A stretch of 64,000 bases of DNA from Amycolatopsis nalaikhensis (GCF_030264295.1 NZ_CP127173.1:441501-505500); one strand, 5' to 3'. Shown: positions 19,443 to 28,867, numbered from the stretch's first letter. Numbers and translations: made by a program. Notes: generated by a model from the letters alone, not told the origin.

Positions 19443-19471
19443 TCGATTTCCGTTCACGTACATGAAATCGA
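19443..19471. promoter_or_regulatory. Inverted repeat upstream of the GH3 gene
   Basis: TCGATTTC (19443-19450) and GAAATCGA (19464-19471) are perfect complements with a 13-base spacer, about 72 bases upstream of the GH3 start. Placement and symmetry fit a repressor operator; the regulator is not encoded nearby. Confidence 0.5.
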
Positions 19472-19628
19472 CTGTGGACTCAACCATTTCCGCGGCTCAC
19501 GCGTGGAGGACGTGACGGAAGCGAGGGACGAAGGACGCCGAAGAAAGCCCTGATCGGCCTAACGGCGGCCCACTCTCCACAATGGACCCCCCGGGGCCGT
19601 GGTTTCCCCAGGCCACCGCCCCGGGGCC

Positions 19629-20606
19629 TCAGCGGGCCGCGGCCAGCCGCAGCGCCCGGTAGACGAACTGCTGGTCGCCGAGCCGGTGCCGCAGGTCGCG
19701 CTCCAGGCCCGCGATCGGGTACAGGTTCTGCGGCGCCCGCGAGTCCTTGTACGGCACGGACGCGAACCGCCCCAGCACGGACTGCGTGAGGTTCGCCAGC
19801 TCGGCCACCTCCGGACGCCCGAGGTGCGGCGCCGCTTCGACCCGCACGACCCCCGACCACGGCGGCCCGCCCGCCGACGGCAGCCGCAGGTACCAGGAGT
19901 GGCGCACCCACGTCGTGCCCATCAGGAACACCGGCGTCCGCTGGTGGGGGCCGAGCTGCCCGACCATCGCGTTGAGCTCGCCGGGCAGGTACGTCGTCTG
20001 GTGGCTCTTGATGAACCCGACCGCGCGCGGCAGGTGCGTGCGGCCGCTCAGCGGGCCGTCCACCACCAGCAGGTCGCTGCCGACGTGGCCGGCGATCGCC
20101 TGCCGGGCCGCGGTCGCCGTGTCCAGCTCGGCCTCGGCCAGCTGCTCCTGCAACGCCGACGACAGCACCACCGCCAGCGGCTTGTCCTCCTTGGCCGCGG
20201 CGCGGAACGCGCGGTACACCCCCGCCGAAGTCGGGATGTCGGCCGCTTCCGGCGCCACCGTGAACACCCCGCGCCGGACGTCGGTCCCGACGACGTGCGC
20301 GCGTCCGTCGCAGCAGCAGACCACCCCGGCCGCGTAGGACGCGCAGAGCCCGATGGACGCCGAGTTCGTCCCGTCCGGGTCGTCGATCCAGACGCGGGCG
20401 TCGATCCGGCGGACGCCGTCGACGAACAACACCGCGTCGGGCGGCGACACCGGCGACGGGTCGATCGGGGCCCACTCCGCCATGGGCACCTCGACCTCCA
20501 GCTCGACCTCGGCACCCGAGCGCGCCAGCTCTTCGGCCTCCATCGAGCTGCCGTAGCCCGGGTCCCACGAATCGACGCTGAAGTGCATCCCGGCCACGGC
20601 CGTCAT
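19629..20606 (-). CDS. NurA-like DNA-end-processing nuclease (putative)
   Basis: A 325-residue protein, last gene of the herA-sbcD-sbcC operon. Its ATG overlaps the sbcC stop by four bases. It has the NurA-like layout: an early aspartate on a hydrophobic strand (AVLFVDGVRRIDARVWI), a long alpha/beta middle, and a C-terminal strand set (RTPVFLMGTTWVRHSWYLRLPS). In archaea NurA is a 5'-3' nuclease acting with HerA, Mre11 and Rad50. Here the assignment rests on these weak motifs plus the striking context, so catalytic competence is unproved. ATG at codon 7 is an alternative start. Confidence 0.65.
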   Translation of the reverse strand: MTAVAGMHFSVDSWDPGYGSSMEAEELARSGAEVELEVEVPMAEWAPIDPSPVSPPDAVLFVDGVRRIDARVWIDDPDGTNSASIGLCASYAAGVVCCCDGRAHVVGTDVRRGVFTVAPEAADIPTSAGVYRAFRAAAKEDKPLAVVLSSALQEQLAEAELDTATAARQAIAGHVGSDLLVVDGPLSGRTHLPRAVGFIKSHQTTYLPGELNAMVGQLGPHQRTPVFLMGTTWVRHSWYLRLPSAGGPPWSGVVRVEAAPHLGRPEVAELANLTQSVLGRFASVPYKDSRAPQNLYPIAGLERDLRHRLGDQQFVYRALRLAAAR

Positions 20607-23600
20607 GCGCCCTCCCTGGTGATGTGCGAACCGGTGCCGTCGCGGGTCACCTGGAACCGCACCGGGACGCGCTCGGCGAGCGCCGGCACGTGCGTGATCA
20701 CCCCGACCATCCGGGAGCCGGTGGCGGCCAGGTTCTCCAATGTGGACGCCACGACGTCGAGGGTGGCCTCGTCCAGGGTGCCGAAGCCTTCGTCGAGGAA
20801 GATCGACTCCAGCTTGGTCGCGCCTTCCGCGGCCATCGCGCCCAGCTGCGACGACAGCGCTAGGGCGAGCGAGAGCGATGCCTGGAACGTCTCGCCGCCG
20901 GACAGCGTCTTCACCGGGCGCCGGGCGTCGGCCTCGTTGTGGTCCACCACCAGGAAATCGCCCTTGTCGTGGGTCAGTTCGAACTGCCCGCCGGACAGTT
21001 CGAGCAGCGACGCGGACGCCTCGGCGACGAGCGTGTCGAGCGCTCCGGCGATCAGCCAGCGCGGGAACTTGTCCGAGCGCAGCAGGTCCGCGAGCAGCCG
21101 CGCGACCTGGGCCTCCGACTCCGCGGCCGCGATGTCGGCCCGCAGCCCGGCCACGCGCGCCACGCGCCGCTTCATCTCCGTGTGGTCGGCTTCCGCGCGC
21201 GCCCGCGCGGTCGCCAGCGCGACCGGCACGCGGTCGCGCACCGGCCCGTCCGGCAGCTCGATGCCCAACGCCGTGACGTCGTCGGAAACGGCGCGTTCGG
21301 CCGCCTGCAACGCTTCGGCCGCTTCACCCTCGGCCGTCGACGCGACGGCGAGCCGTTCCCGGCGTTCTTTCGCCTGTGCGGCCGCCCAGTCCGTCAACGC
21401 GGCCCAGGCGCCCAGGAGGCTTTCGCCGTCGATCGGCGGGGCGCCGAGGCCGACCAGCGGGTCGCGCGCCCGCGACAGCCGTTGCCGTTCGGCCTCGACC
21501 TCCTCGGCGATCCGCGCCTGGGCTTCCGCGGCTTGTTTCGCGGCCGCGCGGGCGGTGCGCAGGTCCGCGTCGGCTGCCTTCGTCGCCTTCTCGAGTTCGG
21601 CGACCTTCGCCAGCTGCTCGGTGACGACTTCGGCGGCGGGCGCGCCTTCCAGGATCCCGGCCAGTTCGCCGCGACGCTGCCGCGTGGTCGTCAGCGCGGT
21701 GCTCGCCGACTGCTCGGCCAGCGCCGCTTCCTGCGCGTGTTTCCGCCGCTGTTCGGCGGTCCGCTCGGCGGAGGCGAGGTCGTCGGCCGCGACGACGGCT
21801 TCCTTGCCCGCGGCTTCGGCGGCCGCCTCCAGCGCGGCCAACGCCGTGCGCCGCTCTTCGAGGGTGGCCGCCGCCCACGTGGTCAGCCGCTGCCAGCCCG
21901 CCGGGACCTCGTCGGCGTCCACCGCGGGCGCGCCCAGCTCCACCAGCGGATCGCGCGCCGCGCGCAGGGCTTCCCTGGCCGCCGCGAACGATTCCGCCAC
22001 GCCATCGGCCTCGCGTTGGGCCGCCGCGCGGTCGGCGCGGGCCGCCGCCAGTTCCCGGTCCGCGGCCTGCGCGGCTTCGGCGACGCGGGTGCGGCCCTCG
22101 ATCGTCGCGGACAGCCACTCGCCCCGCTCGCGCACCGCGGCGACGAGGTCCGCGTAGTCCTGCTCGGAAAAGGACGCCTCGACCGGCCGCCGCAGGACCG
22201 CCGACTCGGGTGGGCCGTCGACACCGGCGAGCACGACACGCAGTTCTTCCGCCTGCGCGGCCGCCGACGCGGCGGAGTCGGCGTCGCGGTCCACGGCGCG
22301 TTCCAGCTTGCGCAGCACGGACTCGGCCTCGGTGCGGTCCCGTTCGGCCCGCTCCACGCGTTCGCGGGCTTCGGCGAGGTGGGCGTGACCACCGGCGTCC
22401 GGCAGGGTCGAGACTTCCTGCTCGCACACCGGGCACGCGTGCCCGACGGTGAGCCCGGCGCGCAGCACCAGGGCCTGCCCGGTCCGTTCGGCTTCGGCCA
22501 GCGCGGTCTTCGCCGCGGCGAGTTCGGCGTCGGCGCGGGCGAAGGCTCCTCGCACGGCTTCGAGCTCCTTGCGGCGAGCGGCCTGCTCGGGCGCGGCTTT
22601 CCGTTGCGCGTCGCAGACCGTGTAGAGCGTGCGGGCGTCGGAGCGCGCCGAGGCGAGCGGGGCGACGTCCGGCTGCGCGGCCAGCGCGGCCCGGGCTTCG
22701 GCGTCGGCGGCTTCGGCGGCACGCAGGCGGGCGTCGGCGTCCGCTGTGCGCTTCGCCACGCGCGCCGAATCCGCCGACAGGTCTCCGAGATCGGCGGGCG
22801 GCCGCACCCCGGCCAGCCGGTCGCGGTCCCGGCGGGCTTTCGCGGCTTCGGCGGCCGCGTCCTCGGCCGCGCGGGCCGTCGTGTCCCGCGTCTTCCGGGC
22901 CGTCTCGACGGCGGACACGGCTTCGGTCACCGCGGCGGCCGCGGCCTCCTTCGCCCGCGACGCCGCTTTCGCCGCTTCTTCCAGGCCAGGCAGGGCCGAC
23001 TCGGTCTCGGCGAGTTCCGTGCGAGCGGCGCGGATCCGCTCGAGTTCGGCGCGGGCGGGCGCGGCGGCCAGCGCGGCGCGGGCCGTTTCGTCCGCCGATT
23101 CCGCCTTCTCCAGCCCGGTTCGCGCGGCCGTCGCCGCATCCGCCGCGGACTGGCGCCGGGTTTCCAGGTCTTCGACGCCGTCCGGGCGCTCCAGCGCGTC
23201 GAGGACGCCCAGCTCCCGCGTCAGCGTGGCGACGAGCTGCCGGGCTTCTTCGTGCGTGCGGGTCGCGTCGCTCAACCCGGGCAGGGCCGCCGTCACGCGC
23301 GCGTCCAGCTCCGCGAGCGCCGTCATCCGCGCGGCCAGCCCGTCGACGGCTTCCTCGGTCGCGTCGGCGTAGCTGCCGAGCTGTTCGGTGAGCACGGCGG
23401 CGCGCTGCTTCTGCTGCTCCGCCGTCACCCCGGCGCGGCGGCCGATCCGCTCGTAGACCTCCAGGCCCAGCAGCTTGATCAGGATCTTCTGCCGGTCGGC
23501 GGCCTTGGCGTGCAGGAACTCCGCGAAGTCGCCCTGCGGCAGCGCCACGCAGGTGCAGAAGTGCTTGAACGTCAACCCGAGCAGGCGTTCGACGGCCGGG

Positions 23601-24004
23601 GTGACCTCGGAGTCGGCGGCGACCGGGTCGGCGTCGTCCTCCGGCCCGCCGAGCGCGGTGGGGTCGATCAGCCGTTCCAGGCGCACGTTCTTGACGCTGA
23701 CCGTGGGTTTCTTCCCGCCGCTGCGCCGGACTTCCCGCACGACGTGGTAGCGCGCGCCGCCGGCGTCGAAGACCAGCCGCACGGTGGCGCGGTTCGCCGT
23801 CGGAGCGAGCGCGGGCGCGACGAGGCCTTCGTGGTCCCAGCGGGCGACGGATCCGTAGAGGGCGAAGGTGAGCGCGTCGATCACCGTGCTCTTGCCCGCG
23901 CCGGTCGGCCCGACGAGCGCGAAGTAGTCCGTGTCCTCGAAGCTGATCTCGGTCTTGTCGCGGAACGACGCGAAGCCGGTCATCTCCAGCAGCACAGGCC
24001 GCAT
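20603..24004 (-). CDS. sbcC: SbcC/Rad50-type SMC-family ATPase
   Basis: A 1133-residue ATPase of the SbcCD/Mre11-Rad50 nuclease. The N-terminal Walker A is GPTGAGKSTVIDAL (about residues 31-44). Long Ala/Glu/Arg-rich coiled coils flank a zinc hook HACPVCEQEV near residue 520. The C-terminus has the ABC signature TLSGGETFQASLSLALALS and Walker B ESIFLDEGFGTLDEATLD. It should open and tether DNA ends and drive SbcD cleavage of hairpins and blocked ends. ATG 24004 follows the sbcD stop by one base, and the stop overlaps the nurA-like start. Confidence 0.95.
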   Translation of the reverse strand: MRPVLLEMTGFASFRDKTEISFEDTDYFALVGPTGAGKSTVIDALTFALYGSVARWDHEGLVAPALAPTANRATVRLVFDAGGARYHVVREVRRSGGKKPTVSVKNVRLERLIDPTALGGPEDDADPVAADSEVTPAVERLLGLTFKHFCTCVALPQGDFAEFLHAKAADRQKILIKLLGLEVYERIGRRAGVTAEQQKQRAAVLTEQLGSYADATEEAVDGLAARMTALAELDARVTAALPGLSDATRTHEEARQLVATLTRELGVLDALERPDGVEDLETRRQSAADAATAARTGLEKAESADETARAALAAAPARAELERIRAARTELAETESALPGLEEAAKAASRAKEAAAAAVTEAVSAVETARKTRDTTARAAEDAAAEAAKARRDRDRLAGVRPPADLGDLSADSARVAKRTADADARLRAAEAADAEARAALAAQPDVAPLASARSDARTLYTVCDAQRKAAPEQAARRKELEAVRGAFARADAELAAAKTALAEAERTGQALVLRAGLTVGHACPVCEQEVSTLPDAGGHAHLAEARERVERAERDRTEAESVLRKLERAVDRDADSAASAAAQAEELRVVLAGVDGPPESAVLRRPVEASFSEQDYADLVAAVRERGEWLSATIEGRTRVAEAAQAADRELAAARADRAAAQREADGVAESFAAAREALRAARDPLVELGAPAVDADEVPAGWQRLTTWAAATLEERRTALAALEAAAEAAGKEAVVAADDLASAERTAEQRRKHAQEAALAEQSASTALTTTRQRRGELAGILEGAPAAEVVTEQLAKVAELEKATKAADADLRTARAAAKQAAEAQARIAEEVEAERQRLSRARDPLVGLGAPPIDGESLLGAWAALTDWAAAQAKERRERLAVASTAEGEAAEALQAAERAVSDDVTALGIELPDGPVRDRVPVALATARARAEADHTEMKRRVARVAGLRADIAAAESEAQVARLLADLLRSDKFPRWLIAGALDTLVAEASASLLELSGGQFELTHDKGDFLVVDHNEADARRPVKTLSGGETFQASLSLALALSSQLGAMAAEGATKLESIFLDEGFGTLDEATLDVVASTLENLAATGSRMVGVITHVPALAERVPVRFQVTRDGTGSHITREGA

Positions 24005-24005
24005 G

Positions 24006-25166
24006 TCACACCCCGCTCGTCTCTTCGTCGTGCAGCCGCGCGAACAAAGACTGGACGCGCTTGTCCTCGACCGCGCGCTCTTCGCAGAAGGACGCGAACA
24101 GCTCACCCGGTGACCGGTCGGCCACCGCGCGTTCGCCGCCCGAGGTCGTCACCGCCGCGGCGAACTCCGGGTCGATGCGGATTTCCAGGGCGTTCGGCAG
24201 GGCTTCCTGGACTTCCTCGCGCAGCCCGGCCCTGGTCGCCTCACGGACGTAGACGCGGAGGTAGTCCTCGCCGAACTCCTCGGCGCGGGCGGTCAGTTCG
24301 GCCACCGTGCCGTGGACGGTCCGCAGCCGCCGCCCCGCGGTGATCGGGATGTCGGTGATCTTCGCCGGCGTCGTGGGCGTCACCTCCACCGCGAGCACCA
24401 CGCTCTTGTTGTCCTGCTCGCCGAAGTCGACGGCGAACGGCGAACCGCTGTAGTGCACCGGGCACGCGGCGGGCAGCGACTGGCGCCGGTGCAGGTGGCC
24501 GAGGGCGACGTAGTGCGGGTCGGCGCCGAACGCCGTCGCCGGCACGTGGTACTCGAAGATGGACTGCGCCGCGCGTTCGCCGCCGCCCATCGCGCCGCCG
24601 GTCACCGTCAGGTGCGCCATGACGAGGTTCACCGCACCGTCGGAGAACCCCGACTTGAGGTGCTCCAGGATGTCGCGCACGCGCTGGTCGTACTGGCCGA
24701 CGTTGTCCGCCGGGGTGCCGGCGAGCAGCTCGGCGGCGCGGACCGCGTAGCGCTGCGAAAGGAACGGCAGCACCGCGACGTTGACGCGCTCGCCGGTCGA
24801 GCGCGCGTCGAACGAGTACACGCCGCCGTCGTGCGCCGGGCGCGGATCGCCGGTCAGCTGGATGCCCGCGGCCTTCAGCAGCGGCCGGTACGCCTCGAAC
24901 GTCGCCGCGTGGTCGTGGTTCCCGGCGATCGCGAGGACCTCGGCACCGGTTTCGCGCAGCGCCATCAGGGCGCGCACGACGAGCTCCTGCGCCGCGGCCG
25001 AGGGCGCCGAGGTCTCGTAGAGGTCGCCCGCGACGAGGATCGCGTCGAACGGCTCGTTCCGCGCGATCCGGACGATCTCGCCGAGCACCGCGCGCTGCTC
25101 GTCGAGCCGGTTGCGGCCCTTGAGCGTCTTGCCGACGTGCCAGTCGGAGGTGTGCAGGAACTTCAC
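24006..25166 (-). CDS. sbcD: SbcD/Mre11-type exonuclease subunit
   Basis: A 386-residue Mn-dependent metallophosphoesterase nuclease. Phosphoesterase motifs occur in order: HTSDWHVGK, LVAGDLYETSAP, AGNHDH, then VMAHLTV and ALGHLHRRQ. These are the metal and catalytic His/Asp/Asn positions. The C-terminal part holds the SbcC-binding and DNA-capping regions. It cleaves DNA ends and hairpins with SbcC. It starts 25 bases after the herA-like stop and is packed directly against sbcC. Confidence 0.95.
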   Translation of the reverse strand: MKFLHTSDWHVGKTLKGRNRLDEQRAVLGEIVRIARNEPFDAILVAGDLYETSAPSAAAQELVVRALMALRETGAEVLAIAGNHDHAATFEAYRPLLKAAGIQLTGDPRPAHDGGVYSFDARSTGERVNVAVLPFLSQRYAVRAAELLAGTPADNVGQYDQRVRDILEHLKSGFSDGAVNLVMAHLTVTGGAMGGGERAAQSIFEYHVPATAFGADPHYVALGHLHRRQSLPAACPVHYSGSPFAVDFGEQDNKSVVLAVEVTPTTPAKITDIPITAGRRLRTVHGTVAELTARAEEFGEDYLRVYVREATRAGLREEVQEALPNALEIRIDPEFAAAVTTSGGERAVADRSPGELFASFCEERAVEDKRVQSLFARLHDEETSGV

Positions 25167-25191
25167 CCTTCGTCCTTCCTTCTGCCGGGTC

Positions 25192-26934
25192 TCAGAACGG
25201 CGGCGGGTCGTCGTCGAACGGGTCGGCGCCGCGCGTGGGCAGGCCCGCGAAGGGATCGGACTTCTTCGACGCCGCCGTCGTGGCCGGCACCTGCCCCGCC
25301 TCGGAAAGCCGCGTGGCCCAGGCCGGGAACGGGAAGCCGACCGCGATCGGCACCGGGATCTCCGGCTGGCTCACGAACATCGTGCCCGGCGTGGCCAGCG
25401 TCGCGCGGACCCGCTGGCTGGCCGGGAGGAAGCCGTACTCCGGGCGCGAAGCCTCGGCGGCGTCGAGCCTGCCGACGATCCGCACCGAGCTGTTGCTGAC
25501 GATGCGGCGCTCGACCTCGCTGGCGGTCTGCTGCGCACCGATGAGGATGACACCGAGGGACCGGCCGCGTTCGGCGATGTCGAGCAGCACCTCCTTGATG
25601 GGGCTGCTGCCTTCGCGCGGCGCGTACTTGTTCAGCTCGTCCAGCATGGTGAACAGCAGCCCGCCCGGGCCGGCGGCTTCCTTGCGCGCGGTCTCCGCGG
25701 CGAGCGTCACACCGACGACGAACCGCTGCGCGCGCTCGACGAGGTTGTGGATGTCCACCACGGTCACCTGCTGGTTCTCCGTGGACAGCTTGCGCGCCGG
25801 GTGATCGGCGAGGTCGCCGCGGATGAGCCCGGACAGCGCGCGCTGGCTGGAGCGCAGACGGCGGATGAACGCGTTGACCGTGCCCGCACCGGTGACCGCA
25901 CCCGCCCAGCTCGCGCGGGTTTCCTCGTCGGTGACGCGCTCGCAGATGACGTCGATGAGCTCGGCGTAGGTGCGGCAAAGCTCGCCGTCGACGTTCGCGG
26001 CGCCGTCCTTGCCCGCCGGGGTGCTGTCCAGCCGCAACCGGTTCGCGACCTGGTGGATGACCATCGTGTACTGGTTGCGCTCGTCCTCGGCGTCGGCGAA
26101 GACGTAGGGCAGCAGGTCGTTCGCGCAGAACTCCGCGATGGTCCACCAGAAGGCGCCGACGCCGGAGGTCCGCCCGGTGACGTAAGGCTTCCCGGTGGTG
26201 TCCGACGGTGTCGGCGGCGCGTAGAAGCCGACCGAGGCGAACGGTTCGGCGGGCAGCCCCAGCTTGAGGTACTCGTCCCTGAGCTTCTCGTCGAGTGCGC
26301 GGTTCGGGGTGTCGAGGAACAGCAGGTCCTCGCCCTTGACCGAGAAGACGAGGGCCTTGGCGTTGTGGGCGTTCGGCAGGGCGCCGCCGCGGAAGATCGA
26401 GTGCAGCAGGAACAACGCGAACGACGTCTTCGTGGCCACGCCGGAGACACCGCTGATGCTGACGTGCGCGCCGCGGGTGCCGTCGAGGAAGTCCATGTTG
26501 AGGTAGACGGGTTCGCCGTCCCGGCCGAGGCCGACCGCCACCTGGCGGGTCATGTTGTCGAAGTACAGCGCCTGTGCGCGATCCTCCCCCACGGCGCGCT
26601 CGACGACGGACCCCGGCTTCGGCGGCACGTAGCACTCGGGCTCGACGCGGGTGGTGGCGATCTCGGCGATCTCCTGCACCTGCGCGGGCAGGACGCCGTC
26701 GGAGATCAGGAAGACGTCACTGCCGAAGCTGGCGCCTTCGTGCCGCGCGCTGACCTGCGTCACGACACCGTAGGAGGTGACCTGGCCGAGCCCGGGGAGT
26801 TCCCGCCGGGTCACGACGACGTCGTCGAGCTGCAGATAGGCATCGGGGTCGATGGCGACGTGGAACTGCAGCGGCGTCGAGTCCTCGGTGCCTGCCACCC
26901 GTCCGACCACGGTGGTGAGCGTCTCCTGGTCCAC
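25192..26934 (-). CDS. HerA-like ATPase/translocase (DUF87 family)
   Basis: A 580-residue FtsK/HerA-class ATPase, first gene of the DNA-end-processing operon. The N-terminal about 110 residues are a HAS-barrel-like beta domain (TVVGRVAGTEDSTPLQFHVA). The phosphate loop is ISGVSGVATKTSFAL, in which the usual Gly before Lys is Thr. Walker B is LLFTMLDELNKYAP. Sensor and arginine-finger regions are VILIGAQQTASEVERRIVSNS and RIVGRLDAAEASRPEYGF. By analogy to archaea it would form a hexameric DNA pump partnering NurA and Mre11-Rad50. The C-terminal tail is Asp/Pro-rich (DPFDDDPPPF). Confidence 0.85.
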   Translation of the reverse strand: MDQETLTTVVGRVAGTEDSTPLQFHVAIDPDAYLQLDDVVVTRRELPGLGQVTSYGVVTQVSARHEGASFGSDVFLISDGVLPAQVQEIAEIATTRVEPECYVPPKPGSVVERAVGEDRAQALYFDNMTRQVAVGLGRDGEPVYLNMDFLDGTRGAHVSISGVSGVATKTSFALFLLHSIFRGGALPNAHNAKALVFSVKGEDLLFLDTPNRALDEKLRDEYLKLGLPAEPFASVGFYAPPTPSDTTGKPYVTGRTSGVGAFWWTIAEFCANDLLPYVFADAEDERNQYTMVIHQVANRLRLDSTPAGKDGAANVDGELCRTYAELIDVICERVTDEETRASWAGAVTGAGTVNAFIRRLRSSQRALSGLIRGDLADHPARKLSTENQQVTVVDIHNLVERAQRFVVGVTLAAETARKEAAGPGGLLFTMLDELNKYAPREGSSPIKEVLLDIAERGRSLGVILIGAQQTASEVERRIVSNSSVRIVGRLDAAEASRPEYGFLPASQRVRATLATPGTMFVSQPEIPVPIAVGFPFPAWATRLSEAGQVPATTAASKKSDPFAGLPTRGADPFDDDPPPF

Positions 26935-27154
26935 GGTTCTCCCTGTCCGCCCGGGGCTTCCTCCCGCCGCAGACTAGCCCGCCGGTCCGACAGTCCCGCG
27001 CCCAACACGGCGTTCCGGCCCGGGGCGCCGCAGCCGTCCCCGCAGGCCACGGCTGCGCCGAACGAGTGAGTTCACCCCACGGGGAAGATCTTTCCGAGCT
27101 CGGCCCGGCGTTCCGCCGTTGCGCCGCAACGGCCCCCGGCCGCCCCCCGCGGGC

Positions 27155-27620
27155 GCTTCCGCCCGCACCACAGCGAAGCGACGCGGCCGGGCTCCGGGCT
27201 TCCGCCCGCGCCCAGCGAGCGCCGCACGCCCGGGCTTTTCCCTGCGCCGACGACGGCCTCCCGCTCCAGGCCGGTCCCCGTCCGCCTACCTCGGCCACGG
27301 GTGCCTCCCGTTCCGGCCCCCAGCGCGCTTCCGCCTGCGCCACAGCGAAGGCCGCACGCTCGGCTTTCCCCGCGCCGACGACGGCCTCGCACCCGGGCGG
27401 CTCCCTCGTTCGCCTCCCTCGGACGCGACCACCGGAACCTCCCGTCCCCGCCCCGGAGACGCTTCCGCCTGCCGCCACGGCGAACGCCGCACGTCCGGTT
27501 TCCCTGCGTCGACGGCGGCCTCGCGCCGCGGCCGCGCCCACCAGAGGCCCGCCAACGCCTTCCGTCCCGGCCCCCGGGGACACTTCCGCCTTGCCCCACG
27601 GCGAAGCGGCGCCGCGGACC
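27155..27620. repeat. Degenerate tandem repeats in a 1.08-kb gene-free gap
   Basis: The gap 26,935-28,013 has no credible gene. It contains related units starting with RCTTCCGCC at about 27155, 27198, 27327, 27461 and 27582. Three of them also carry GCGYCGACGRCGGCCTC about 50 bases later. Spacing is roughly 120-134 bases for the later units. All reading frames through it are open only because of GC content and give Arg/Pro/Ala-rich translations. Confidence 0.6.
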
Positions 27621-27928
27621 CCGGAGAGCGACCCCGAGGCGGCCCGCGGAGGGCCCCGGCGGCGGGCCGCGATCCCCGATCGCTGCGCGGGATCGGGCCC
27701 GGCGTGGCTGGGGACACACGCCGGGGCCACCCTCACCGGCGTGTCGCGGAAAAAGTCTCCGCGGACCCCTCGGGTCCTATATGGACGACCACTGTGGACG
27801 GCGCGGGAGGAGAGTTTTGCCTGCTCAGGGCCATGGTCGAAGTCCGGGGCCGGTTCCGGGCGGCGTCCGGCGGCGGTCCCTCGGGAGGCGGAACCAGCGC
27901 CCTCGCAAGGAAATATTTCGACCCCCGG

Positions 27929-27956
27929 TTGGATTTTGTGCGGTATTGGTAATACC
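27929..27956 (+). promoter_or_regulatory. Promoter and palindrome of the second hup gene
   Basis: TTGGAT (27929-27934), 15-base spacer, TAATAC (27950-27955). The -10 lies inside the palindrome GGTATT-GGT-AATACC (27942-27956). The block GGTAATACCGTGT is shared with the hupB promoter at 12,855. Confidence 0.6.
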
Positions 27957-28013
27957 GTGTGCAGTGTCGGCCGAGATGGGCCGTGACTAGTAGTTCCACT
28001 ATGGAGGACTGGA

Positions 28014-28670
28014 ATGACGAACAAGGCCCAGCTGATCGAGGCGCTGTCGGAGCGTCTGGGCGACAAGAAGGTGGCTTCGCAGGCCGTTGACGGTCTGGTC
28101 GACATCATCATCCGGACGGTCAACAAGGGCGAAAAGGTCAACATCACCGGCTTCGGGGTGTTCGAGAAGCGCGCCCGCGCCGCTCGCACCGCGCGCAACC
28201 CGCGCACCGGCGAGGCCGTGCGGGTCAAGAAGACCAACGTGCCCGCCTTCCGCGCCGGGACCACCTTCAAGGACGTCATCTCCGGCACCAAGAAGCTGCC
28301 GAAGGCCACCCCGGTCAAGCGGGCCACCGCTTCGACCACCACCCGCGCGACCGCCGCCAAGGCGACCACCGCGAAGGCCACCACCACGCGGGCCACCACC
28401 TCGCGGGCGGCCGCCGCCAAGCCGGCCACCACGCGCTCGACCACGACGCGCACCCGCGCCGCCGCGGCCAAGCCGGCCGCCAAGGCCACCGCCACCAAGG
28501 CGGCCCCGAAGACCGCGGCCAAGGCTCCCGCCAAGGCGACCGCGGCCAAGGCCACCACCACCCGCGCGAAGGCCGCCGCCAAGCCGGCCGCCACGAAGAC
28601 CGCCGCCGCGAAGAAGACCACCGCGGCCAAGGCTCCGGCCAAGCGCACCTCCGCCGCCAAGAAGAAGTAA
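28014..28670 (+). CDS. HU-family nucleoid protein, second HupB paralogue
   Basis: A 218-residue close paralogue of the hupB product at 12,096. The HU domain ([20 protein letters not shown] to [13 protein letters not shown]) differs at only a few positions. The basic tail (about residues 100-218) has diverged in order while keeping the KATTTRA/AAKPA repeat style. ATG 28014 follows the same GGAGGACTGGA ribosome site as hupB. The shared promoter block indicates a duplication that included the regulatory region. It is followed by a strong terminator. Confidence 0.93.
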   Translation: MTNKAQLIEALSERLGDKKVASQAVDGLVDIIIRTVNKGEKVNITGFGVFEKRARAARTARNPRTGEAVRVKKTNVPAFRAGTTFKDVISGTKKLPKATPVKRATASTTTRATAAKATTAKATTTRATTSRAAAAKPATTRSTTTRTRAAAAKPAAKATATKAAPKTAAKAPAKATAAKATTTRAKAAAKPAATKTAAAKKTTAAKAPAKRTSAAKKK

Positions 28671-28684
28671 CACCGGCGACCTCG

Positions 28685-28719
28685 GAAGGGCCCCGCACCC
28701 ACGTGGTGCGGGGCCCTTC
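28685..28719 (+). terminator. Terminator of the second hup gene
   Basis: A 14-bp perfect stem GAAGGGCCCCGCAC / GTGCGGGGCCCTTC with a seven-base loop, 15 bases after the stop. Confidence 0.85.
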
Positions 28720-28867
28720 GGCGTTTCCGGCGCGGAGAACGGCGTTCAAGCCACCCGGAACCGGTCCCGCCCCACCCGATGGGGTGAGGGGCCGGACCGC
28801 GCCGACGGTTGCCGCCGGGCCGCGCGGGGTAGTCGTCGGAAATGACGTCCCCCGGCAAGGAGTGGTG

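Noticed and set aside
19629..26934. Calling the HerA operon a known phage-defence system
   Set aside because: No SIR2, DUF4297, restriction or toxin partner is present; the partners are SbcCD and a NurA-like protein, so DNA-end repair is the better first reading.
27066..27986. Long open frames in the 27-kb gap as a 306-residue protein
   Set aside because: Arg/Pro/Ala-rich translation, no ribosome site, repeats not in protein register; open frames are expected at this GC content.
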